Below, piece after piece: positions 44,488 to 54,053 of a stretch of 64,000 bases of DNA. Origin of the DNA: Molanna angustata (taxonomy: Eukaryota > Arthropoda > Insecta > Trichoptera > Molannidae); assembly GCA_963576475.1 (NCBI GenBank), contig OY754986.1, forward strand, positions 5,818,174 through 5,882,173, read 5' to 3'. Numbering within the stretch: the stretch's first letter is position 1; every line of letters starts with the position of its first letter. The position numbers and the translations under genes are program-made. A model generated the notes under the pieces. That model did not search any database. It was not told the origin of the DNA and saw only the letters and a list, made by a program, of their open reading frames with translations.

Positions 44488-45399
44488 GAAGTTAAGAGCA
44501 TTTAATCACATTTAAATGCTTAAACCTTATTATTTATGTTGTAAGATAGTTGTGAGATACCTAGGACATTCAATACTTTTTACTATTTTTATTTATTCAG
44601 TTAAATATTTGTGCGCACGCGTACTTCCCAACTTCCAGACGCTTGTTTTAAAACAGCATGGAACGAATATGAATTTGAACTAACGAAAAGCCATCTATCA
44701 TATGTCCAAAACTTGTTCCAATGGGTGGATGAATGTATCCAAGGACTGCCTCGTCATCCTTTATGATTTATACAATCCTTCGGGAGTGGTTTCTCAAAGT
44801 TTCAGACGTGATTTCTTCACCATTGTCGTCTTCAGCTCTGTAGGTGAATACAATGGGAACGTGTGGGGAAGATCGTGAGCCCCGATGAATTGGACACCTA
44901 TTGATATACTGACGAAACCTTCGAGAATAAAAGAGAGAATATATGTATAAAACAAACATATATCTGAAGATCTACAGATCAGTTAAGAAGGAATGGTTGA
45001 TGGATGGATAGGGTACGAGGGAGGAAGATTAAGCGCGTATCACCTTCAATATTTCGAGACGAAACTTATCGTATTTTACATCGAAGATGTCCACCCCGGC
45101 TGAGAACAACGTGTTATGAGAATCACATACGGGTGGAATTGTAGCATTCTTCCTGACATTTGTTCTACATACCGGTACATATAAAAATGATGATAGAAAA
45201 GAGTGGAAGCACTATTCTAAGCCGGTGTTTCACAAATAAAATTTATTGAATTTCCAAAATCACTCGAAACTGGGAAAATTGCAGTACTGATAAAGACGGA
45301 CTCAGATTGGTTAACCAAGAAAAACTACTTGAAAATGTGCTTAGCACGAAGCCGGTTGTAGGTTGTAGTCTTAATAAATAGTGGAATCGATTTTGAACA
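44488..45399. other. Unassigned sequence
   Basis: No gene recognised. About 44650-44760 plus strand reads AWNEYEFELTKSHLSYVQN and then VDECIQGLP, which could be a transposase tail, but I cannot place it. Confidence 0.35.
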
Positions 45400-45612
45400 C
45401 GTTTTTTATTTTTATTTATTAAAATATTAATTATATTTGATGGAATTTCATCAAAAACTGACGGTCAAAAAGTTAAATCTAAGAAAGACAATTAAAAAAA
45501 AACAAAAAGAGAAGAAAAAACATTTAAAATATATCCTTGTTAAAAAATTACATATTATACATCTTCCTACGTTCCCTAAAATAAGCATAAATGCTTGTAC
45601 CTAATGAAACCT
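45400..45612 (-). mobile_element. SINE-A body, headless
   Basis: On the minus strand ACAAGCATTTATGCTTATTT, AGGGAACGTAGGAAGATG and TTAACAAGGATATATTT match the body of the 59277-59475 copy. The tRNA-like head is absent, and an A-rich stretch follows to about 45480. Confidence 0.7.
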
Positions 45613-45613
45613 A

Positions 45614-45909
45614 TTATTTTGATAAATTACATTTTCTTAGAAAATCATACGTAAGTTCTTTGATTTCTGTGTTAGAAAACTGAATTTGATTCCCAGAAAT
45701 CGAGAAATTAATTATAACGGCTGAACCATTGGTTTTGATTGGAAAGACATACCTCTCAGATATTGAATTATTGACTGTGTGGTACATTTTAACATCGTTT
45801 TTTAATATCTTTGTATAAACCACCTTATTAATTACAATTATGCGAACGGTTTTGGGACAAAACGTTCCCTCTTCAGGCAAAATTAATGTCTCATTACATT
45901 AAATAAAAA
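45614..45909 (-). other. Unrecognised open frame, possible exon
   Basis: The minus strand is open from about 45909 to the stop at 45614 (88 codons from the TTG at 45880; no ATG near the 5' end). The peptide (FCPKTVRIIVINKVV, RYVFPIKTNGSAVIINFS, TYDFLRKCNLSK) has normal composition and no repeat or RT motif, unlike most open stretches here. A pyrimidine-rich tract and AG precede it on the minus strand, so it could be a last exon, with the candidate exon at 46.2 kb upstream. I do not recognise the protein. Confidence 0.25.
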
Positions 45910-46208
45910 AAAATATGGAACTCACTCGAAGGTTAGTATAATTGTATTTGGCTCCGGCTTCAAAAATATATTGGATGTAAATAAATATTTTACAACCTAG
46001 GTATGTATTTTTCAGTCATATTTGTTTTATTGGATGTAAAATTAACTTACTTTTCTTCAAAGGCAATTATTTCATACTTGTTACTGCATTTTTATTTTTT
46101 TACTTTTTATTTTTTCATCATTATTTTTTTTCTGAAGTCGTTTCTTTTAATACATTAATTTAGTAAACAAATTTGTTGGATACAGAGAGAAGAGAATATT
46201 GCACCTAC

Positions 46209-46350
46209 CTGGTGGTGAATTTCTTCCTTCGTCTGGGAGGTCTTCACGGAAGGCACTCACTATAACTCTTGTATCACAACACAAAATATTGGTGATATAC
46301 ACACCACTTCCAAACAAACGCGGTTTGGGTATGTTAAAAGGGCGCACGGC
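46209..46350 (-). other. Candidate host exon with strong splice donor
   Basis: On the minus strand the sequence ends TTCACCACCAG followed by GTAGGT (reverse complement of 46203-46208), a textbook donor. It is open in one frame (PFNIPKPRLFGSGVYITN, ending DEGRNSPP) and may instead be a leader. It stands 300 bp upstream of the unrecognised minus-strand frame at 45614-45909. Sequence alone does not prove transcription. Confidence 0.25.
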
Positions 46351-46510
46351 GCGTAGTATTTAGTTGATCAATACGAAAGGACACGAAATATTTATATTTC
46401 GAGCGTATTAAAACTATTTTACTTCATCAACTGTCATTGATGTCACGACGACGAGTTGTAGACGATTGTATATTACAGCTGACTATTCATGTAGGTAGCA
46501 ATATATTTGG

Positions 46511-47189
46511 TAGACATGTGTAACGCTGCGTTGCGCCGCTCAATTGCATCGACTCAGTGCACTGCGCCGGGTGTGTTAACTCACTCCTTCGAAATGTATT
46601 GGCTCACGGCGCAGTGAGTCGTGAGTGCTAGACCGGGAGAATGCGAACAGTGTTAGGGTATTGAGTTATTGAGTTGCCTGCTTTTTAACCGACATACTTA
46701 CTTGTGATATTTTTAAACATGTAGGCACATGAAATATAATGTATATAGGTAATAATAATATTTACTTACATATATAAAATACAATACCTACATATTATTA
46801 TACTTTTATTATTATTATTTTTATTAGCTTAATGACCCGGCGCAGTGAATTGTGAGCCGCACCGCTACTGAGTTGCACGGAAAGGTGTTGTATCAGCAAA
46901 GTAAATAAATTATCATTACCTTTAAACACTTTAAATAAATGGTAATATGTGAAAAACTGACTTACTGACTAAAGACATCGCAGTTCATTCATGCGCTGTA
47001 TGTAGGTACTTAAGAGCCTGTGAAATGTGTCATGTATGTAGATGGTGCGCGGTACCTACACATCTCACTCGGCGTATTCATTTTGTTGCGTCATGACGCT
47101 ATTATGGGTTAACTTAGTGAGCCAGCGCAGTGAGCTGCGCCTGAATTACTGGGTTGACGCAACGAATTTCGTTGCGTTACCCATGTCTA
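46511..47189. mobile_element. hAT-like miniature inverted-repeat transposon
   Basis: A 679-bp element with terminal repeats TAGACATGTGTAACGC (46511-46526) and, reversed, TAGACATGGGTAACGC (47174-47189), which match at 15 of 16 positions. Perfect 8-bp duplications ATATTTGG flank it (46503-46510 and 47190-47197). Eight-base duplications are typical of hAT transposons (P elements also make them). GCGCAGTGA-type motifs recur near both ends (about 46553, 46613, 46852, 47115), like the subterminal binding sites of hAT transposases. There is no transposase, so it depends on an autonomous relative. Confidence 0.82.
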
Positions 47190-47311
47190 ATATTTGGAAG
47201 AGGAAAAGGTTAGGAGTGTTTATCGAACAAAATTAATATCGACCGAGTATTCCAAGACTATTCTTCTAACTATCAAAATAAGTTAAACGAAAAATTATAA
47301 AATATATAAGC

Positions 47312-47585
47312 AGGTCCCCATTCTTCTTCTTGTCGTATCTGACAAATGCCCATCTACTCCGAAAAGGCCACAAACTCCTTTGCTTCATCCTCTAGGTGGG
47401 CTCGTTCATTAAGAATTTTCCAATCACTCTGGCCAGAAACCATTGGACATACTAGGAGGTGCTCGCTGTACTGCTTTTGTCCACAGTCGCACATCGCGTC
47501 TTCAGCCATTCCCCATCTCTGGAGGTTTTTTTTCCTTTTACGATCGACCCCGGGTCTAATCCTGTTGAGGTCCCTCTCAAAACAG
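47312..47585 (-). pseudogene. LINE-H C-terminal fragment
   Basis: The minus strand reads LNRIRPGVDR, then LQRWGMAEDAMCDCGQ and EHLLVCPMV, followed by a stop and an AAGAAG tail near 47333. The RWG, CDCG, HLL and CP pattern is the C-terminal zinc cluster of an insect LINE polymerase; 60062-60297 is a second copy. A frameshift lies near the A-run at about 47525-47535. Only the tail end is present. Confidence 0.7.
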
Positions 47586-48744
47586 TAGAAACATCATGAT
47601 TTTTATTTTCCATTATTTTTCCACTGTTTATTTATTTACCTTTTATCACACCATATTTATAATGACAAAATTAAGTAGATTACTGCTGCCCAACTAGTAA
47701 ATCCTATTCTATGGATAGCAGTTTACAAATTTTATTGACAATTATGAACCAGGTGACTGTTCCCGTTCCACACTAAATAGGTACACAATCTCAACTTTCT
47801 GCAATCACAATCATTACTTTAACAAACATATTAGCTTACACAAAACAGATCAACAAGATCCCAATGTCCGCCATAATACCTGTCATAAGTCCAATCTCTG
47901 ACGCGATTTTTATTTCAGAGCCATAGAAAGAGACTAGCTAACTATGTTGGTGTAATTAATATGAATCACATGGTTCCCAAATCAAATGAAATATTTTTAT
48001 GTGTTACGGTTCCCAAATCAAATGAAATATTTTTATGTGTTACTTACTCAAAGAGCAACACATAAAAATGTTGGTTTATAATTGAACAGCATTAACTATT
48101 GCATATTTAATAGGTACCTACCTATTATTGTGTGTTCAACTTTATTCTGCCTCACATAGTGACATATATGTAAAGTTTTTCGTTTGAACAACTTTTCAGC
48201 CCTCGTACCAATGACTTATTTTTAGAAAACAAAAATAAATATGTCCGGATAATAACAAAAATATCAATAAAACACGTACATACATAATACGGGAGTGTAT
48301 TATTGGTGAGTGATAATATCATTTGATAGATCCGAGAATTCCTCGAATTGATACAACTCAGGAAGTATCTATATGTATGTACCTACATATGTACTTGAAT
48401 GGGGAAATAAAATTATCAAGTTTCCTAATAAACTTGAGAGTATGAGATCTTGAAACTTGAGCGTGTCTCGGAGGAAATCAACTTGAAATTATTATTATTA
48501 TGAGCACATTTTTCTCAATTCCCCAAATGCGACGGGAATTCGTTTTGTTTGTAAACTTGGCTTGTTTTTACCTATTCTCCGAAATAGCAAAAAAATCACC
48601 AAAGATAAGAGCGTCTGAAATGAAATGACTAAAGTTGCCCTTCTTTTAGTAACCATTTAAAAATGAACTTGACTGTACAGACCATCTGAATAATTTTAAT
48701 TTAAACATACTTAACTGACTAACAAGGCACACTTGGACGTTTTT
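47586..48744. other. Unassigned sequence
   Basis: No gene. A 36-bp direct duplication (GGTTCCCAAATCAAATGAAA start) lies at 47972-48043, and ACACATAAAAAT near 48059 inverts part of it. The rest is AT-rich. Confidence 0.4.
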
Positions 48745-49059
48745 TTAGATGTATGACAGAGTTCGAAATGAAGATACAAGGAAAGATTGTAAGAGGAGGA
48801 AAGATGAAATTAACAGAATGAAAGTTAACACATTGAGATGGTTCGGCCACTTGGGGAAAATGAATGAAGAACGCCTGACGAAGAAAATATACAAAGCTGA
48901 CAGGAATGGAATAATAGGTCGGGGGCGCCCAAGAAAAGGATGGCACGACCATGTAAACGATATTATGAAAGATGGAAATTTAAGAAGCGTTAACAACAGA
49001 CGAACGTGTATAAGACGATGTATATTCATACGTTGATGAGGCGATGAATGTGTATCAAG
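48745..49059 (+). pseudogene. LINE-F C-terminal fragment
   Basis: Open frame 48749-49036 reads VNTLRWFGHLGKMNEERL, TKKIYKADRNG and GRGRPRKGWHDHVND, the basic tail of an RTE-like polymerase. It is cut at VDEAMNVYQD, where a LINE-D copy begins. Related copies are at 49505 and 26028. Confidence 0.75.
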
Positions 49060-49494
49060 ATATCTTTAAACAGTTGGATAGTAGTATTAAGGAATTGACT
49101 AGATCCTTCAAGGCTGCACTGATAAACTGGATAATGGTATCAGGTAGGCACTATGCGGAGGTGGTTATCCGCCCGTCACTTCTGACCCGGCACTTGTCAT
49201 ATTTTCATATTTATATTCACGTTTCTGTGAATAATATTTATATTAACTTTTTTCAATATTTTGTTCAATTGATTATCTTTTTGTATTTGTATCATTCATT
49301 TTACATATTATATATTTTTTTACTCTTGTTTACTGTTTGTATAACATGTAAAAAATATGAAAATTACAGCTGAATAAAGATATTCAATTTTGTAAAATAA
49401 CAGTCCCAGAACAGGCTTTCGCCTAGTGGGAGGTTATTAGTCAGTTGATATATGTTATATTTGTTTTGTGTATTAATAATTAATAAATAAATAA
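49060..49494 (+). mobile_element. LINE-D, 5'-truncated, intact 3' UTR
   Basis: Starts within IFKQLDSSIKELTRSFKAAL and NWIMVSGRHYAEVVIRP, then a T-rich 3' UTR with GCTGAATAAAGATATTCA and CAGTCCCAGAACAGGC. It ends in AATAAATAAATAAC about 49494. It shows the 3' UTR order that the hairpin element interrupts at 34.3 kb. Confidence 0.75.
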
Positions 49495-49504
49495 CAAAGT
49501 ATAA

Positions 49505-49725
49505 GTGATGACCGTCTGACAAAAAAAGTATACAAGGCTGATAAAAGAGGAACGAAAAGTAGAGGTCGGCCAAGAAAAATTAGAAGTAAGAATAATAGAA
49601 GAGCGTGTGTGAGACGATGTATGGACGTGAATGAAGCGAGGAATGTATGTCAAGAGAGAGATGTCTGGCGTTCGGTTCTCTCTGCCTACCCCGAATAGGG
49701 ATATGGCGTGATGGTATGTTTGTAA
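49505..49725 (+). pseudogene. LINE-F C-terminal fragment and 3' end
   Basis: Reads DDRLTKKVYKADKRGTKSRG, then RRACVRRCMDVNEARNV and RDVWRSVLSAYPE, stop, with tail GGCGTGATGGTATG. It repeats the part found at 48745-49059, so it is a second copy and not its continuation. Confidence 0.75.
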
Positions 49726-50479
49726 CTAAATAAAGATTCAGAATTAAGTTTGTCTTATATTGTAAACAATTGTATTTATTACAATTAACTTTGCTCGTAC
49801 GAAGGGATTAAAATATCACCAAAATCGTTCGCATACTCAATTGAATTTAATTTAAACTTACGTACATATAAAAAGTCAAAGAAAACAAGAGACGTTCTTT
49901 GCGCAGTACTCTCATATCAATAAACGAATGTATATTGTAATCTTTTGTTTGACTTCTGTCGAAGTTTATACTGTTTGTATGTAAGTAAATAATTTAACAA
50001 AGTATGTAGCCAGACTCGAAAAGTTTGCAGACATTTTAGCGAAAGCTAAATATATTTTGTATCTAATGTTGAAAGTATTATTACTTAAACGGATCGAAAT
50101 CTACATAAATCGGTTGGATGCTGTGGGTATTATATTATGCTTAAAGCTCGCGACTGCCAAATATGCGTAAAAGTATTTTATTATTTAAAATTATACCGCA
50201 GCAGGTAACAACGATTGGATAGTATGGACCCTGAGTAGTGGTGGTTTTTGGAGATGAAAGTCTCTAAATTGTTGAAAATTGCTATTTTAACAAGTCAGGC
50301 ATTATACTATATAGGTAATAAAATCTGACAGTCGATGGGTCTTACTTTACAAATGTTGAAACTAGAATCTTATTCCAATTTGAATATAATATTCTAATCG
50401 ACCTGCAGCCATTTCTCCATCAGGTTCTTCAAGAAACTTCGAAATTGGGATTTGAATAGGGTGTGAAAGGTTAAAACGA
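49726..50479. other. Unassigned sequence
   Basis: Nothing recognised. Confidence 0.35.
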
Positions 50480-50970
50480 AGGTCAAAAAGTACATAAATC
50501 CAACGGTCCAGGACTCTTATACGACCAGTCTTAACATATGTTGCTGAAACATGGAAACTAACAAAGGCCGATGAAATAAGGTTAAACACCTTTGAAAGAA
50601 AAATATTGAGACGCATTTATGGGCCCGTATGCTAAAATGGAACCTGGCGTATCAGGTACAACCAAGAACTGTACCAGTTGTACTCAGATGTACACGTCAC
50701 CCAATACATCAAAATATGCCGGCTCCGATGGCTGAATCACGTAGCGCGAATGGACGAAACCTGACCGCTAAAAAGGATATTCGCTACAAGACCAATGGGC
50801 AGAAGAAGCGTCGGTAGTCCAAAGCTGAGATGGTTAGATGGAGCAGAGAGGGACTTGCGGACGATGGGCGTTGAAATTGGCGGCAGGAAACGATGGTCAG
50901 GGTGGGGTGGAGGGAGCTTCTGGAGGAGGCCAGGACCCAGGATGGGTTGTAGCGCCACTGATTAATTGAT
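50480..50970 (+). pseudogene. LINE-E 3' fragment
   Basis: Reads [19 protein letters not shown] and [10 protein letters not shown], then with frame changes LRWLNHVARMDE, a KKDIRYKTNG stretch, GSPKLRWLDGAERDLRTMG and a stop-rich end. This is the post-RT region of a LINE polymerase also seen as a scrap at 32655. At least two frameshifts are present. No catalytic core. Confidence 0.75.
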
Positions 50971-51189
50971 TGATTGTAAAAGGTCAAAAAAATAAAGTCG
51001 CGGGCCATTCAGAAAAAATATAAAGAAAAGTATTTTTCAAATTAAATTTAAAGATATAACTTTGTATTAACCACGTATTAAAAAAAAAAAAGTATTTTTA
51101 TTTAGGCGTTCTTTATATAATTTGATATTGTCATGTTTTCTTTATATTAAGTCTTAAAAACCCAAGACTAGCAAATTGCTAATGTCTTA

Positions 51190-51650
51190 CAAAAGAAGCA
51201 CCCTATCTAACAGCAAAACTATCGACCTGCTTAGAGCATTGATGCTCAGGTGAAACTAGCCTCCAAAAAAATGAGCGTATTATCAAATAGAGTGCGTAGG
51301 TATTTTTGAAAGGATATTTTTTTTATTCTCTACAAAGTGAAAATACGCCCAATTATTGAATATAAGCTACGCTCACTTCCACCCGCTCCGTGTATGGGGA
51401 CTGAATATGGCCTATTCACAGAACGCTTGGAAAAATGACAAAGAATTCATGGCACGAAGAGTAGCTGTAGAAGCTCCTCTAGACTCGTGGTGCAAAAAAT
51501 GACAATCGACGTCGGTGAAAATAAATTTCGCAGATATGGATTATCGCGATAGTACTTCAAACCCACCGACAGCAGCGATACTCTCACAGGAGATCCTCAG
51601 AAGAACTTGCGTCTTTGGTTGCTCTTCCACCCATTCACAAAAGAGTTATT
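51190..51650 (+). pseudogene. CR1-B LINE fragment, interrupted and decayed
   Basis: 51190-51366 matches the CR1-B copy at 35440 (CTATCGACCTGCTT, GAAACTAGCCTCCAAAAAA, CGCCCAATTATTGAATATA). The match resumes about 51595-51650 (CCTCAGAAGAACTTGCGTCT). Between them is a reversed R1-type 3' UTR. Several indels are present; this is older than the other CR1-B copies. Confidence 0.65.
51367..51505 (-). mobile_element. R1-clade 3' UTR fragment
   Basis: In reverse complement it reads GCACCACGAGTCTAGAGG, CTACTCTTCGTGCCATG, GCGTTCTGTGAA and CCCCATACACGGAGCGGGTG. This matches the 3' UTR of the R1-clade copy at about 28590-28745. It sits inside the decayed CR1-B fragment. Non-coding. Confidence 0.7.
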
Positions 51651-53087
51651 CGTTATAAATAATTTCTTTGATTTAACTTCATGTGTAATGATATGAACAA
51701 AGGCAATTTCCTCTAACCAAACAAAGTAACGTGAGGTTTACATATAGTGATGTTGTAGGTAGTAAATTTATATGAAAATAACAAATAGGAAGGCAAACAC
51801 GTAAAATTATTAAAAGTATATACATTATACATAGCACCAAAGATAGGAGGAGCATAGAGGTTGTGGAAGGAGAGAGAGGTTGGAGAATGGGTGTTAGTTA
51901 AAAGGTATTAGCGAGGTGATATATCTAAATTCTTTTTTAAAGAATTGAATGGATTGATATTATCGCTTTAATTATTCATTGGCTCGAGACCTTATTTTCA
52001 ATGTTTCGTTTTTCTTTTTACGTCTTCTGCCATTTTATACCATACGAGAGTGCTAACATTCTTGTTTGACCTCTTTTTTTTACTTATCTCCTATCATCCT
52101 AGTTTGTTAGACGTTGCTTCGTATAATCCAATGATACCTCCACAAAGGGTAAAGATATATAATTCCGACTTTGGGTGTATATAAACATCCAGAACGACGA
52201 ATCTCTGTCAACAATCTTAATCCCGTAAAAACGGGATAAAGACTAAAAATCTCCCGCCCTGGATCCGAGATCGCAAATCCCATCTCAAACCCCCCGGATT
52301 TGATGATCTCTCTCCACGCAGACGAAGAGGCCGTGGCTTGCGACTCTCGGTAATTTCAGCATGTCTAACCAATTAAAATTTAAACCGCACTGATAATTCA
52401 TCCATTCACTCTTTCACTTTGAAAATAATCCGTCCGATTCGTTCAATTTCACATTGATCCGCCGGCTCGTTCGTTCAATTTCACAATAATCCGCACTTTA
52501 CAACTTTCAGCCGTTTTAAAATGAATTTTGCGGGATCACGTCACAGACGGTGCGCAAACAAAGGGTTGAACTGAAGCGCCCTTATTTTTTTTTTTTTTTG
52601 GATATCAACTTTCGCGTTTCGATTTTTCATTAATGTTTCTGCATACTCCGCACGACTCGGCGATTAAGACAGATAACAGTAAAAATATTTTGCTACTTAA
52701 TCACATAGATATTATGTATTGGGGTTTTTAATTTCAATATGTTGCAGGAGGTATTATCAAGTCATTTTACACACCCGAGTCTTCTTAATTAGATTTTTGT
52801 GGCATGTTTCGGCAGACGATGAAGATGCTTGTCATGCTGGACCTCTCCACCATCGCAAGATACATCCAATTCTCGTCCCATACCTGACCATCTGACATAT
52901 CTGACCTGCAGGTTGTTTTGCACCATGTGATGGAATCAGAAAACAATCCGCTTTTAACAAAGCAAAATACTTTCATTTTCACTCCTAACTGGACTCCGAA
53001 GGAATAAACCTTATAGAGGAGTAATAAATTGGAATATTTTAAGGCATTTTTAATTGCAGAATATCAACTAGTAGGTATATTGTTTTC
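51651..53087. other. Unassigned sequence
   Basis: No gene or element recognised. 52250-52560 is more GC-rich, with repeated CACTTT and TTCGTTCAATTTCACA phrases (52440 and 52471), but no coding or splice evidence. Confidence 0.35.
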
Positions 53088-53260
53088 TTGGCACAGTTGG
53101 TAAGCCGTTTGGTTTTTATGTAGGCGTCCTTGGTTCGATCCCAACAAAGGAGAAATGTATTTAAACTCGTTTCTCAAGCAAATATTGCCACCTCCAACTT
53201 AACTGACTAGGCCCCTATGGCCGCATCCAAGCCCCAGTGATGTAGAGCATAGAATAAATA
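53088..53260 (+). mobile_element. SINE-C, with intact pol III boxes
   Basis: The tRNA-like head has an A-box TGGCACAGTTGG (53089-53100) and a B-box GGTTCGATCCC (53132-53142). The spacing is about right for a tRNA-derived pol III promoter. The body continues AAACTCGTTTCTCAAGCAAA and CTAGGCCCCTATGGCCGC. Other copies lie at 41561 and, reversed, 59085. An interspersed SINE and not a tRNA: the acceptor stem does not form. Confidence 0.75.
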
Positions 53261-53957
53261 CAGGCTGGTTAAAATGGAGATCCCTAACAGGGGTACTGTG
53301 TGGCAGAAGAATGCCAGTCAGGACTAAGTACAAAGTATATATTATACATATTTATGTATGTGAGACCATCCTTGCTATATGGATCAGAATGATGGGGTTC
53401 TATAAAGCAGGAAGAGCAGAGACTCCAAGTCGCCCAGGACGCAACAAAATTTCCACGGTTCGCAACGACATGAATCGATAAATAAGTATGTTTTTACGCT
53501 CAGGTTGATTGTAAGGAGATGCCTGTTGGTAATTTACTCGAATAAGTACAATTTTTGAATACAAATTCAATAAATAAGAAATAAAATGTGCCCATTCGTA
53601 ACACGGATTTTTCCACAATTGATATTATGTAGATATAAAATAAGCATGACTTTATTCATTGCAAAACCTATAAAAATTTATTGACATGGTTATTTTCATT
53701 TTTTTATGTACAGTATTTTAACAGAGACCCGTTTGTTTTTATAATTTCCTATACTCGATTACGAAAACTCATAAATGACATTTACAATAAAATTGAACGT
53801 CCAGCAATTTGGAAAAAATGGAAGAGATACGATTAAGGGAATATATGATATTGTCTATCGACATATATCGAATATATTTTATTGTCTATCGACATAGAAT
53901 AACGGTAAGTAGTTTGACTTTATTGACGACTTCCTGGGTTCAATAAGATAAGAAAAT
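53261..53957. other. Unassigned sequence
   Basis: Nothing recognised. The 53330-53400 stretch has RPSLLYGSEWWGSIKQ in one frame, possibly a LINE scrap. Confidence 0.35.
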
Positions 53958-54053
53958 CACTTCTTCTTCCATTGGTTGATTATGCTGATGTATGCTATTT
54001 GGATGCAAATGAAGTGCATCTCAATAAACTTGAACGTCACAAGAATATATGTA

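Noticed and set aside
43676..44515. ORFs of 261-272 codons on both strands as repeat-protein genes
   Set aside because: They exist only because a stop-free 42-bp unit, divisible by three, is repeated 19 times; three frames are open at once and no gene signals surround them.
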